Shown here piece by piece: positions 51,295 to 60,225 of a stretch of 64,000 nt of DNA. Source of the DNA: an uncultured bacterium (lineage in GTDB: Bacteria > Bacillota > Clostridia > Lachnospirales > Lachnospiraceae). Location: positions 62,001 to 126,000 of the forward strand of contig CANDBT010000007.1 in assembly GCA_947383005.1 (NCBI GenBank), in the 5' to 3' direction. Position 1 is the stretch's first letter, and each line of letters begins with the position of its first letter. The notes beneath the pieces are model-generated. The model made no database searches, was not told the DNA's origin, and saw nothing but the letters and a program-made list of their open reading frames with translations. Position numbers and translations under genes: made by a program.

Positions 51295-52394
51295 GCCTGT
51301 CCTCCGCCCAGCCAGATCAACGCGTCTTTCATTTCCTCATCTGTCACTGTACGATCAACAAAAGCATTTCCTACCTCACGTAAAAGGACAAACTTAATCG
51401 TCCCCGAATCCATCTTTTTATCACTCTTTGTCGCAGCGATAATCTTGTTAATGTCAAGATTCAGCCCCTTTAGACTCACCGGCAACCCAAACTGTTTAAA
51501 TGTCTGGCAAAGTTCTTCTACATCACCCATGGAAATAAAACCGCGTTTTGCCGATAAATAAGCCGCAGCAGCACTCCCTAATGCGACGCACTGTCCATGA
51601 AGCAGCTTAAAGCCGGTCAGCTTTTCAACAGCATGTCCCAAAGTATGCCCGAAGTTCAATAATGCCCGCTCTCCCTTTTCTGTCGGGTCCTCTTCAACTA
51701 CATTCCTCTTAATCTTGTCGCTTTCCCAAATCATCGTCTGACAAGCGCCTTTCTCCCTTCGGGAAATTTCTTCAGCATGCTCTTTTATCCAGTTATAGTA
51801 CAAGCGGTTTTTAATCAAACCATGCTTAATAATTTCTCCCATACCGGAACTATACTGTTCTTCTTCCAAAGTCAGAAGCGTTTCGATATTGGTATAAACC
51901 AAAATCGGCATGTGAAATGCGCCTACCATATTTTTATAAGCATCGAAATCCACACCTGTCTTGCCGCCGATACTGCTGTCCACCTGGGATAGCAAGGTGG
52001 TCGGCAACTGGATAAAACGAATTCCCCGCAGATAAGTAGCCGCGGCGTATCCGCAAAGATCCCCTACAACCCCTCCCCCAAGAGCTACCAGGATGTCATT
52101 ACGGTCATAATAACGGACAATTAAATATCGGTATAACTCTTGTACCGTATCCAAATTCTTTTGTGCCTCTCCTGCCTGGAAGATAAAAGAATGGCATTCT
52201 TTGCAATAGGGAATGAGCTGCTCTTGCACTTGTTCCTGATATAAATACGCCACATTACTATCGGTAACGATACATAGCTTTCTGTCCTTTGTATCAAACC
52301 GGGCAACTTCTTCACCTAAATGCCCGAAAGAAGCTTCCAGCACAATGTCATAAATATCCTTTCCGTCCCTATGAACCGTCATTCTGTCATTCAT
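51291..52394 (-). CDS. aroB: 3-dehydroquinate synthase
   Basis: A 367-residue NAD- and metal-dependent enzyme of the shikimate pathway. GGGVVGDLCGYAAATYLRGI is the NAD-binding signature, and LNFGHTLGHAVE holds the metal-binding His. The ATG at 52394 has AGGAAGAG upstream. It overlaps lspA, giving an unusual but common-in-family aroB-lspA-rluD string. Confidence 0.95.
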   Translation of the reverse strand: MNDRMTVHRDGKDIYDIVLEASFGHLGEEVARFDTKDRKLCIVTDSNVAYLYQEQVQEQLIPYCKECHSFIFQAGEAQKNLDTVQELYRYLIVRYYDRNDILVALGGGVVGDLCGYAAATYLRGIRFIQLPTTLLSQVDSSIGGKTGVDFDAYKNMVGAFHMPILVYTNIETLLTLEEEQYSSGMGEIIKHGLIKNRLYYNWIKEHAEEISRREKGACQTMIWESDKIKRNVVEEDPTEKGERALLNFGHTLGHAVEKLTGFKLLHGQCVALGSAAAAYLSAKRGFISMGDVEELCQTFKQFGLPVSLKGLNLDINKIIAATKSDKKMDSGTIKFVLLREVGNAFVDRTVTDEEMKDALIWLGGGQA

Positions 52395-52409
52395 AACCCA
52401 TCTCTCTTC

Positions 52410-52910
52410 CTACATACGAAGGCTCTTCCTGCCACCATCCAGGGATTCATCCGACAGCAGCCCCTGGAAATCACCGGACAGCTCTACAGATTCCGGAGTG
52501 GCAATAAAAATCGAATTGGAAATCTTTTGCAAATTACCATTCATTGAATACGTAGCTCCGCTGGTAAAATCAATAATCCGCTGGCCAATCTCCGGATAGA
52601 TACCCTCCATATTTAATACCACAGCTTTTCCATCCAATAAATGATCACAAACCAACTTGGCATCTTCAAACGAAGTAGGCCTCACCACAGAAACCTCCAT
52701 TGGCTTCCGCATCGGTACCACCTTCGAAGAGCGGGAAAAAAAACGTGGTCTGGGTTCTTCTTCCTCTTCTTCTATTTCATCACGAGAATTCCCAAAAAGT
52801 GTTCTTCTGGCGGGCCTGTCCAGCTCGTAATCATCTTCCGGTCCGAAATAATCGTCATCTTCTTCATCGTTTAACCGTGTCATTTCCATTATTCTGCTAA
52901 TCAGGCTCAT
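52410..52910 (-). CDS. sepF: Cell division protein SepF
   Basis: A 166-residue FtsZ-associated protein. The N-terminal membrane-binding helix (MSLISRIMEMTRL) is followed by an acidic linker and, from about residue 70, the SepF fold (KAVVLNMEGIYPEIGQRIIDFTSGATY). It aligns FtsZ filaments at the division site. It lies 20 bp downstream of the yggS gene, as in other Bacillota. Confidence 0.95.
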   Translation of the reverse strand: MSLISRIMEMTRLNDEEDDDYFGPEDDYELDRPARRTLFGNSRDEIEEEEEEPRPRFFSRSSKVVPMRKPMEVSVVRPTSFEDAKLVCDHLLDGKAVVLNMEGIYPEIGQRIIDFTSGATYSMNGNLQKISNSIFIATPESVELSGDFQGLLSDESLDGGRKSLRM

Positions 52911-52930
52911 AATAATCTTCTCTCCATTCC

Positions 52931-53626
52931 TTATCTGGCTCCAAAAATACCCGTGCCTACCCTCACCATAGTCGCTCCCTCTTCTACTGCTACTTCATAA
53001 TCGCCGGTCATTCCCATAGAAAGGACAGTCATGATGTTACTATTATCATAGTTTTTTGGTTTCATGTCAACATATAATTGAAATAATTTTTTAAAAATTG
53101 GCCGATTTTCTTCTGAATTCTCGACAAAAGGAGCAATTGTCATCAAGCCGCGTACATGGACATGGGGAAAACTGCAGATCTGTTCCATTGCTTCTGATAT
53201 TTCATCCGGGGAAAATCCGAATTTACTTTCCTCACCAGCAACATTCACTTCCAAAAGAATGTCGATCATCCGGTTTTCTTTTTCGGCGGCCAGTTCAATC
53301 TCCTGAGCCAGCCGAACGGAATCTACCGAATGAATCATCACTACATGAGGAAGTACCTGGCGTACTTTATTTCTCTGTAAATGGCCAATCATATGGAAAC
53401 GGGTATCTGGTGGCATTTCCGGCGCCTTTTTTATAATCTCCTGAACCTTATTTTCACCAAAATCCCGTACGCCACATCGATACGCCTCTTGCATCGCTTC
53501 CAATGGCTTTGTCTTGCTGACAGCAATCAATGTGACTTCCCGGGGATTTCGGCTGCTGCGGACACATGCCGCGGCAATATTCTTTTGTACCTGGGTTAAA
53601 TTTTCTGTAATCGTTATGTTCATCAT
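52931..53626 (-). CDS. yggS: YggS-family PLP homeostasis protein
   Basis: A 231-residue PLP-binding protein. The cofactor Lys is in LIAVSKTKP, and FGENKVQEI, HMIGHLQRNK and LSMGMTGDYEVAV are diagnostic. It maintains vitamin B6 balance and has no known catalytic activity. The first of two adjacent ATGs at 53626 directly abuts GGGAGG; the second (53623) is equally possible. Confidence 0.95.
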   Translation of the reverse strand: MMNITITENLTQVQKNIAAACVRSSRNPREVTLIAVSKTKPLEAMQEAYRCGVRDFGENKVQEIIKKAPEMPPDTRFHMIGHLQRNKVRQVLPHVVMIHSVDSVRLAQEIELAAEKENRMIDILLEVNVAGEESKFGFSPDEISEAMEQICSFPHVHVRGLMTIAPFVENSEENRPIFKKLFQLYVDMKPKNYDNSNIMTVLSMGMTGDYEVAVEEGATMVRVGTGIFGAR

Positions 53627-53763
53627 CCTCCCATCAGTAATTTACCATACCAAAAGCTGCATGAATATTTCGCATCAATTGGATGAGCGGGTGCTTGTTG
53701 TCTGACACAGGCGGCAAGAAAACGCCCGTGGAAACTATTGCGTAATTTATGCAGACCCCAGCT

Positions 53764-55227
53764 TTATTGGTAAATCAACTGCCCTTCATACACGGTATTT
53801 GCATCCAACACAATATGATCATATACCGACAGGCCATAATTCATCCCTTTTCGGATGGTATAATACTCATCATTGAAATTAAGAATCTCAATCAGCTTAA
53901 AAATAGTATAACCCTTATTAATATTATATACACCTTGGAGCGTATCACTGGGGCCAATCTGATATCGTTCGCCCGAATCCGGCTTAATGATATAATCTCC
54001 TGCAGAAAACGGGCTGTTTTCTCCCATATCAATATAATAATATTCATCTGTTGAGTTATAAATGCTAACTGGAGTAAATTCTGCCGAAGTTCCATTCTCC
54101 GAATAAACTTCTTTCAAAAATCCGGTATCGCTGCTGTCTCCTCCCTGTGTTATGTAATCAACAGGCACTAAAAAGAAATCTTTCGTTGTAACGGAAGTCA
54201 CGGGAATCTTCAACCCATCGTTTTTCTCTGCTTTCACTTCAAAATGAATAAACCGGTCATTGATAAACTGCACCATATATTGATTAAAATCCAACCTCCC
54301 ATATGTTTCTCCATCCGAACCGGTTATCAGAGAAAACGCTCCTTCCGTCTCCAGATTTCTGGATTTAAATATAACATGGAGCCTCGTACGGTCAGCAAAC
54401 TCCTCCTTCTGATCTTCCCCGATAGGAAAGAAAATACTCCAATCGTCGGATGTCACTAATTTATATACGGGATCAGCCGCTTCAATCCACTGCCCTGCCT
54501 TTGTAATCGCCCTGCTGTAACCGGAAGTATCAAAATCAGCCGCGCTGGGCTGAGAAAAATCCCGGCCTTCATACCCGTCAATCCCATAAGATACAACGCC
54601 GGAAACAGGAGCAAATACATGCTGAAGAGTGACCCCGGCCTGTTCCATCATACTATCCAGACTCTCTAATGTATTGAAATTTACGTATTCCAGTACCGCT
54701 GCATCCAAAGACGTCTGCAGACCATAAACTTCATCGAAAGCCATATCCGAATAAGTCAAGGCAAAAGAAGATAAACGCCGCTTAATCTCTGACAAATTTT
54801 CATTGGTAAAAATAGTATTTGATTCTGTTTTATCCTCCAAAAAAGAGGACAAACTTCCAATCTGATCAATAGAATATATAGGGGATCCCACAGCCGCCCT
54901 TTTCCCGTCTCTGACATAATAATGAATAAATCCCGGCTGATCGGCAAATTGCACTACTTCCTGACGCAAAATAATTCCGTCATATCGGTAGTCATTGACA
55001 ATATCTCCTTCGACCACCTCATAAAATTGTATTTTGTCTTTTTTTATGTAGGTATAAACGCTAAATGACATATAAACAAAAATAATCGCAAATATAATCA
55101 CCCCTACGTTTATATTTAAAGGGCGACGATAACGGACAATTTTATTATTCTTTTTTCTTTTAGATGGCGCCCTTTTTGACGTTGTTTTCTTAGGCAATCC
55201 CGCCTCCTCCAGACAATTCTTTTCCAT
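53764..55227 (-). CDS. HlyD-like membrane-anchored protein near the division cluster
   Basis: A 487-residue protein with a basic N-terminus, one membrane segment (about residues 45-63), then a lipoyl/barrel-like extracytoplasmic part (YVRDGKRAAVGSPIY, HVFAPVSGVVSYGIDGYEG). Similar genes stand upstream of yggS-sepF in Lachnospiraceae; the exact role is unknown, but the fold is that of secretion adaptor proteins. Unlike the HlyD-like protein at 4123 it has no long coiled coil. Start chosen at 55227 (AGGA 5 bp upstream) rather than at 55233. Confidence 0.8.
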   Translation of the reverse strand: MEKNCLEEAGLPKKTTSKRAPSKRKKNNKIVRYRRPLNINVGVIIFAIIFVYMSFSVYTYIKKDKIQFYEVVEGDIVNDYRYDGIILRQEVVQFADQPGFIHYYVRDGKRAAVGSPIYSIDQIGSLSSFLEDKTESNTIFTNENLSEIKRRLSSFALTYSDMAFDEVYGLQTSLDAAVLEYVNFNTLESLDSMMEQAGVTLQHVFAPVSGVVSYGIDGYEGRDFSQPSAADFDTSGYSRAITKAGQWIEAADPVYKLVTSDDWSIFFPIGEDQKEEFADRTRLHVIFKSRNLETEGAFSLITGSDGETYGRLDFNQYMVQFINDRFIHFEVKAEKNDGLKIPVTSVTTKDFFLVPVDYITQGGDSSDTGFLKEVYSENGTSAEFTPVSIYNSTDEYYYIDMGENSPFSAGDYIIKPDSGERYQIGPSDTLQGVYNINKGYTIFKLIEILNFNDEYYTIRKGMNYGLSVYDHIVLDANTVYEGQLIYQ

Positions 55228-55271
55228 ACTCATCCTACATTATAAGAGCAAATGGGAAAAAGTGCAAGAAG

Positions 55272-55302
55272 AAAAAGGGGACCTGCCCACAAGTCCCCTT
55301 TT
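55272..55302 (-). terminator. Terminator after the P-loop gene
   Basis: Read leftward AAAAGGGGAC pairs with GTCCCCTTTT, followed by more Ts. Confidence 0.8.
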
Positions 55303-55312
55303 ATCATTTATA

Positions 55313-55732
55313 TTACAGAGAAACGATCACGTCTTTCTGAATCAATTCCGGCATCTCTACCGCATCCAGGGAAATACTCAACACAAAATTCACGCCGTAT
55401 TTATCACTGAGTTTTTTCAAAACCGCAATAGTCTCGCTGATATCTTCTCCTTCTAAACAGGCAAGCTTCAAAAAGCTATCCAAATACATAAACTCGATGT
55501 CATGATCCTGAGATATAATTCCGCTGACAAAGCCGATAAATCCCTGGCTGTTGCCAATGGGGAATTCATTTACATTAATCAGCCGAATCCGGTTATTCAA
55601 CTCATACATATGTTTGGAGCTTTTATCCAGGTAGACAATTGATCCGTTGGCAGTCTTGATTGCGCCATTGGCCATCTCCAACAGATGTTTTGTCTTTCCT
55701 TTTCCCTTTTTGCCTGCGATAATCTGCACCAT
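55313..55732 (-). CDS. Small P-loop protein
   Basis: A 139-residue soluble protein starting MVQIIAGKKGKGKTKHLLEMAN, with Walker A GKKGKGKT at about residues 7-14. Related sequences in Lachnospiraceae are labelled twitching-motility PilT-like, but there is no PilT domain; the role is unknown. AAGGAGG lies 9 bp before the ATG. It lies between an HlyD-like gene and dacF, and ends in a strong terminator. Confidence 0.7.
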   Translation of the reverse strand: MVQIIAGKKGKGKTKHLLEMANGAIKTANGSIVYLDKSSKHMYELNNRIRLINVNEFPIGNSQGFIGFVSGIISQDHDIEFMYLDSFLKLACLEGEDISETIAVLKKLSDKYGVNFVLSISLDAVEMPELIQKDVIVSL

Positions 55733-55822
55733 AATAATCTCCTCCTTGGGCTTATAAGATTTGTATATAAAGTCTGATCATCATATCATAATTATAGTAT
55801 AAATATGGGGAATACGCAATCA

Positions 55823-56800
55823 CTAATTGACAACTTTCCGAATTATATTTGTCATATCTTCATAAAGCTTCGTACGGTTTTCTGCTTTCAGTATTACCGA
55901 CACATATTCATCTCCCTGGCTGTCCTGGCTTCCGATAATCAGACAAGAGCCTGCGGCTCTGGTGGTTCCTGTCTTGCCGCCGATGATCGATAAGCCTTCC
56001 GGCATGGATTGATTCCCGGTAATATACTGATTGCTGTTATTCCAGGTCTGAGTTTTGACTTGCCCCTGTGCGTCGGTATATTCTGCCGTATAAGATGCCG
56101 TACCGATAATTTTCCTAAACAAGGGCTCTTTCAGCGCCTCCTGAAAAATCAAATACAAATCGTATGCTGTTGTATAATGCTGTTCGTCATGAAGCCCGTG
56201 GGAATTCACAAAATGAGTATCCGTGGCGCCAAGCGCCCTGGCCTCCTGATTCATCAAATCAGCAAACCCTTCCATGCTGCCCGCTATATGTACGGCTATA
56301 ACCGCCCCGGCATCATTGCCGGACGGTATCATCAACCCGTACAGCAGTTGCTCCAAAGTCAATGTGTCCCCCGGATTAATATGGCACAGGGTTGCCCCGG
56401 CTTCAGTGATAACGGCCTCCTGGCCGACAGTTACTTTTTCCTGTAAATCACCATGACGAATAGCAATTAATGCCGTCATTACCTTTGTAATACTGGCCGG
56501 ATAAAGCCGCTCAAACGTATGTTTCTGTAAAATCACCCGATGATCTTCCAAAGAAAACACAGCAGCAGCTTCTGCACTTACCGCCTCGTCCGGCAGTGGT
56601 TCATCACCGGTCAAAACACAGAGTCCCGATGCAAAAGTCTCCGCCCTCCGATCCTGCTCCGGAAGCAGCCAAATCAAAGATTCCGCTGCGCTCTCTTCTT
56701 CAGGAAAACCCGTTTGTTCCGGCTCATTTTGTGAACACCCAGCTAAAAGCAGACCAAATGACAGCCATCCTATTCCAAGCATTCTGTAAAATCGTTTCAA
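55823..56800 (-). CDS. dacF: D-alanyl-D-alanine carboxypeptidase (S11, lipoprotein)
   Basis: A 325-residue penicillin-binding enzyme that trims peptidoglycan pentapeptides. The active-site motifs are complete: Ser103-x-x-Lys106 in PASITK, Ser160-Gly-Asn and KTGT near residue 275. The N-terminus has a lipobox LLLAGC (Cys22), so it is membrane-bound as a lipoprotein instead of by the usual C-terminal helix. The TTG start at 56800 has GGGAG 7-8 bp upstream. It is the last of a leftward cell-envelope run. The gene symbol is by family only. Confidence 0.88.
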   Translation of the reverse strand: MKRFYRMLGIGWLSFGLLLAGCSQNEPEQTGFPEEESAAESLIWLLPEQDRRAETFASGLCVLTGDEPLPDEAVSAEAAAVFSLEDHRVILQKHTFERLYPASITKVMTALIAIRHGDLQEKVTVGQEAVITEAGATLCHINPGDTLTLEQLLYGLMIPSGNDAGAVIAVHIAGSMEGFADLMNQEARALGATDTHFVNSHGLHDEQHYTTAYDLYLIFQEALKEPLFRKIIGTASYTAEYTDAQGQVKTQTWNNSNQYITGNQSMPEGLSIIGGKTGTTRAAGSCLIIGSQDSQGDEYVSVILKAENRTKLYEDMTNIIRKVVN

Positions 56801-56812
56801 AACCGTTCTCCC

Positions 56813-57208
56813 TTATCGGTAAATCTCGCGCCATTCCAGATCGCCACGATCCAAAGCCTTAATCAAAAGCTCCGCTGTAGCCAGATTAGTAGCCAGTGGA
56901 ATATTGTAAGTATCACACAATTTGACCAGGTTATTAACATCCGGCTCATGAGATTTAGAGGTGAGAGGATCGCGCAGAAAAACTACCAGGTCCATTTCAT
57001 TATGTTCAATCTGAGCAGCAATTTGCTGCTGTCCTCCCAAGTGTCCGGCCAAATATTTGTGTATATTTAAATTCGTTACCTCTTCCACCAGCCGTCCTGT
57101 AGTCCCCGTAGCATAAAGTTCATGTTTATTCAGTATTCCTCGATAAGCAATACAAAAATTCTGCATCAATTTCTTTTTAGCGTCATGTGCGATCAATCCG
57201 ATATTCAT
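56813..57208 (-). CDS. mgsA: Methylglyoxal synthase
   Basis: A 131-residue enzyme converting dihydroxyacetone phosphate to methylglyoxal. ATGTTG, GGQQQIAAQI and FLRDPLTSKSHEPDV are family motifs, with the catalytic Asp in RDPL. AAAGGAGGGGG precedes the ATG. It is the usual gene between rodA and dacF in this group. Confidence 0.95.
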   Translation of the reverse strand: MNIGLIAHDAKKKLMQNFCIAYRGILNKHELYATGTTGRLVEEVTNLNIHKYLAGHLGGQQQIAAQIEHNEMDLVVFLRDPLTSKSHEPDVNNLVKLCDTYNIPLATNLATAELLIKALDRGDLEWREIYR

Positions 57209-57225
57209 AAGTATAACCCCCTCCT

Positions 57226-58341
57226 TTAATAATTAGTGTTTTTTCTTTGAAGTCCGACGTTGAGAGTTAATCCAATTCCTATATACATACTCATCAGAGA
57301 ACTGACCCCGTAACTGACAAAGGGAAGCGGCAAACCTGTATTAGGAAAAAGGCCGGTAGCCACAGCAATATTGGAAAAGCTCTGAAATGCCAGCAGCGCC
57401 GCCATCCCTACACACATCAACCGTCCCATCATATCTTTGCACCGTCCGGCCATAGCCAGACATTCATAGACAATCAAAGCAATTACAAGGATAACTATTG
57501 TACATCCGATAAACCCCAATTCTTCTCCTATAACAGCAAAAATGAAATCTGTCTGTTCTTCCGATAAAAAATTACCGTTTTTAACCGAATTGGCCGTGTA
57601 ATTGAGTCCTTTGCCATGAAGCATTCCCGAACCGATAGCCATAATGGAATTATCCTGCTGAAGATTTGCCTCGGCATATTTTTCCCTGTCAATAAAAGCT
57701 AAAATCCGGCGTGCCTGATAGCCTTTCAAAAAAGGGACTTTATCCTGAAGCAGCAAATAGATAAAAACGAGCCCTCCAGGAACCAACACGGCCATCCCTC
57801 GTAAAATCCAGCGATAACTTAATCCCGCCGCAAACAGAACACAAATAAAAACAAAAACGATCACTAACCCGGTGGAAAGATCCGGTTCTTCATAAATCAG
57901 CCCAAACACCACCAGCAATAAAGCTGCGGACAATAACAATGTGGAAAGAAAATTAATCTTTTCCTGATACTTGCTAAAAAACCAGGAAAAAAATATAATC
58001 AAACCGATTTTAACAAACTCTGACGGCTGAATTTGCCCAATCCCCGGCAATTTCAGCCATCGCGTAGCATTATTTGCCTCTTCACCCAAAAACAATACAG
58101 CCAAAAGCCCCGCCACACAGCCAAAATAAATTAAAACGGACAGTGAAGAAAGCTTGTGATAGTCCACAAAAGAAAGAACGATTGCTATACACACACCGAT
58201 ACCGATTCCCATAAGCTGCTTACTGACCTGGGCAGTATCCTGAGTTGCGCTTCTGATTACCAGCACACCAAGAAAATTCAAGGCCAGTATATAAAGAACT
58301 AATCTGTAATTATAATACTTAATTGGATAACCTAAAAACAT
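57226..58341 (-). CDS. rodA: Rod-shape peptidoglycan polymerase (RodA/FtsW family)
   Basis: A 371-residue SEDS-family glycosyltransferase with ten predicted helices. WLKLPGIGQIQPSEFVKIG, YEEPDLSTGLVI, the essential FLSEEQTDFIFAVIGEE loop and NTGLPLPFVSYGVSS are diagnostic. It polymerises glycan strands with the PBP2 encoded a few kb upstream. Its start overlaps the last base of minE. It belongs to an mre-PBP2-min-rodA operon. Confidence 0.95.
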   Translation of the reverse strand: MFLGYPIKYYNYRLVLYILALNFLGVLVIRSATQDTAQVSKQLMGIGIGVCIAIVLSFVDYHKLSSLSVLIYFGCVAGLLAVLFLGEEANNATRWLKLPGIGQIQPSEFVKIGLIIFFSWFFSKYQEKINFLSTLLLSAALLLVVFGLIYEEPDLSTGLVIVFVFICVLFAAGLSYRWILRGMAVLVPGGLVFIYLLLQDKVPFLKGYQARRILAFIDREKYAEANLQQDNSIMAIGSGMLHGKGLNYTANSVKNGNFLSEEQTDFIFAVIGEELGFIGCTIVILVIALIVYECLAMAGRCKDMMGRLMCVGMAALLAFQSFSNIAVATGLFPNTGLPLPFVSYGVSSLMSMYIGIGLTLNVGLQRKNTNY

Positions 58342-58619
58342 TATTCATTCCTCATATTGGTAAACTGGCGGATGGGAACCTTTGCCAAAAGCGTCGGCAT
58401 CGACTCGCCGATTCCCGCACATTCCGCCCGCGTCAGGCAGATATCCACCTTACTGGAATCAAATTCTGCATACCGGGACAACACGCCAATGATATCGTCC
58501 CGGAAACCTTCAATAAGACTTGGACAGCATCCTGCCTGATCGGATATCAGCACCAGCTTCAGACGGCTCCTGGCTATTTCACCAGAGTTGCTTTTGTGGA
58601 AACAGAATATCCGTTTCAT
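58341..58619 (-). CDS. minE: Cell division topological specificity factor MinE
   Basis: A 92-residue protein. The segment AKSRLKLVLISDQAG of other MinE proteins appears as ARSRLKLVLISDQAG. It drives MinD off the membrane to position MinC. The ATG at 58619 has AGGAGG 8-10 bp upstream; a longer frame is unsupported. It follows minD by 13 bp. Confidence 0.93.
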   Translation of the reverse strand: MKRIFCFHKSNSGEIARSRLKLVLISDQAGCCPSLIEGFRDDIIGVLSRYAEFDSSKVDICLTRAECAGIGESMPTLLAKVPIRQFTNMRNE

Positions 58620-58632
58620 CGCATCCGCCCTC

Positions 58633-59424
58633 CTATGCCCGTTTAAGAAAATCGGAAAGCCTGAGTAGTAATCCACGCTGCGGATGCAGATCCAAAAGCG
58701 GAACCGTCTCTCCGGAAATCCGTTTGCAGATATTCAGAAAAGCTTGTCCGGCCATGGAATCTGTATCGACTAACGGCTCTCCCTGGTTAGTAGACACAAC
58801 AATATCCTCGTCGTCCGGTACCGCACCGATAATGTTAATTGCCAAAATTTCGGCGACATCCTCAATGGACATCATATCTCCCCGGCGTACCATATCCATA
58901 CGTATCCGATTGACAATCAAATCCATCTCCTGTATATCCGCCGCTTCTAAAAGGCCAATAATCCGATCGGCGTCTCTGATAGCAGAAACTTCCGGCGTAG
59001 TCACCACTAATGCACGGTCAGCGCCGGCAATTGCATTTTGAAATCCCCGCTCGATACCAGCAGGGCAATCCAGCAGTATATAATCAAAATCTTCTCTTAA
59101 ATCTTCTGTCAATTTCTGCATCTGTCCTGGATTAACCGCGGTTTTATCCCGGGTCTGTGCCGACGGAAGCAAGTATAGATTCGGATATCTTTTGTCTTTT
59201 ATCAGGGCTTGTTTAATTCGGCAGTTTCCTTCTACCACATCGACCAGATTATAAATAATCCTGTTTTCCAGTCCCATAACCACATCCAGGTTTCTCAATC
59301 CGATATCCGTATCAATCAACACCGTATGGAAACCTAAAAGCGCCAGGCCTGTGCCAATGTTGGCAGTCGTCGTTGTCTTGCCGACCCCGCCTTTTCCAGA
59401 AGTAATCACAATGACTTCGCTCAT
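58633..59424 (-). CDS. minD: Septum site-determining ATPase MinD
   Basis: A 263-residue ParA-like ATPase. The deviant Walker A GKGGVGKTTT is at residues 9-18; LIDTDIGLRNLD and LDCPAGIERGFQNA follow, with a C-terminal amphipathic helix (LLRLSDFLKRA) for membrane binding. AGGAGG is 6 bp before the ATG at 59424. Recruits MinC to block division near the poles. Confidence 0.96.
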   Translation of the reverse strand: MSEVIVITSGKGGVGKTTTTANIGTGLALLGFHTVLIDTDIGLRNLDVVMGLENRIIYNLVDVVEGNCRIKQALIKDKRYPNLYLLPSAQTRDKTAVNPGQMQKLTEDLREDFDYILLDCPAGIERGFQNAIAGADRALVVTTPEVSAIRDADRIIGLLEAADIQEMDLIVNRIRMDMVRRGDMMSIEDVAEILAINIIGAVPDDEDIVVSTNQGEPLVDTDSMAGQAFLNICKRISGETVPLLDLHPQRGLLLRLSDFLKRA

Positions 59425-59497
59425 AGAATACCTCCTGAAAAAAGATACCAATACTGCACATATACATTCTACCTTAAATTCTGGATTTTTTCCAGTA

Positions 59498-60163
59498 TTA
59501 ATTAAAATTTATCATACTTAAAAAGGGTTTTTTTATTGGTTTCGTACAAATACTACAATTTTCAACATAGGCCATCACCGGCCCGCGGCCAAGTTTGCGC
59601 CCTTTATCCCCGTATTGTTGACTGTAGGAACCAATTTTTATCTGTAAAGGCGCCATTTCCATAGCCACCACCACGGCCTCATCATTACCGGAAATCCCGG
59701 CATGGGCTGTTCCTTTAAGCGTTCCCAGAATGATGATATTTCCTTTGGCCGTTACCCGGGCGCCGTGAAGCACATCGCCGATGACCACAATGCTGGCTTC
59801 CGAATCCAATGCTTCTCCCCGATGCAAATCACCCCGGCAAAACTGCCCCGTGCGATAAGAAAGCTCCATTAATTTCTGATTGAGCGCCTTCTCGCACCGC
59901 TCAATTCTTTGGGCATCGTGATCGATCAGGCATAATACTTCCACACTGGAATTTTCCGTAATCGTATTAACAATTTTAAATTCCTCTTCAGCAGTTAATT
60001 CTCTCCCTTCCAGGCTCAGCGCAATCTGGACACTCCCCCAGAATCTGGCGCTTTCCCTGAATTTAACCGCAATGCTGGCCAAAATCTCCTCAAAGGGACA
60101 GTCCGGATCAAGAAACACGCTCATTCCTGCTTTGCTGCTTTTGATCACCACTCTGCTTTTCAA
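59498..60163 (-). CDS. minC: Septum site-determining protein MinC
   Basis: A 221-residue inhibitor of FtsZ assembly. The N-terminal half is the MinC-N domain; the C-terminal half has the beta-helix repeats (GDVLHGARVTAKGNIIILGTLKG, then AHAG). The TTG start at 60163 has GGGGAG 4 bp upstream. It precedes minD. Confidence 0.93.
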   Translation of the reverse strand: MKSRVVIKSSKAGMSVFLDPDCPFEEILASIAVKFRESARFWGSVQIALSLEGRELTAEEEFKIVNTITENSSVEVLCLIDHDAQRIERCEKALNQKLMELSYRTGQFCRGDLHRGEALDSEASIVVIGDVLHGARVTAKGNIIILGTLKGTAHAGISGNDEAVVVAMEMAPLQIKIGSYSQQYGDKGRKLGRGPVMAYVENCSICTKPIKKPFLSMINFN

Positions 60164-60225
60164 CTTGCTCCCCTCTTTTCCTGTTTAGCTTGTTCTTTTA
60201 GGAAAACGCAGATTCAAGCGCTCCC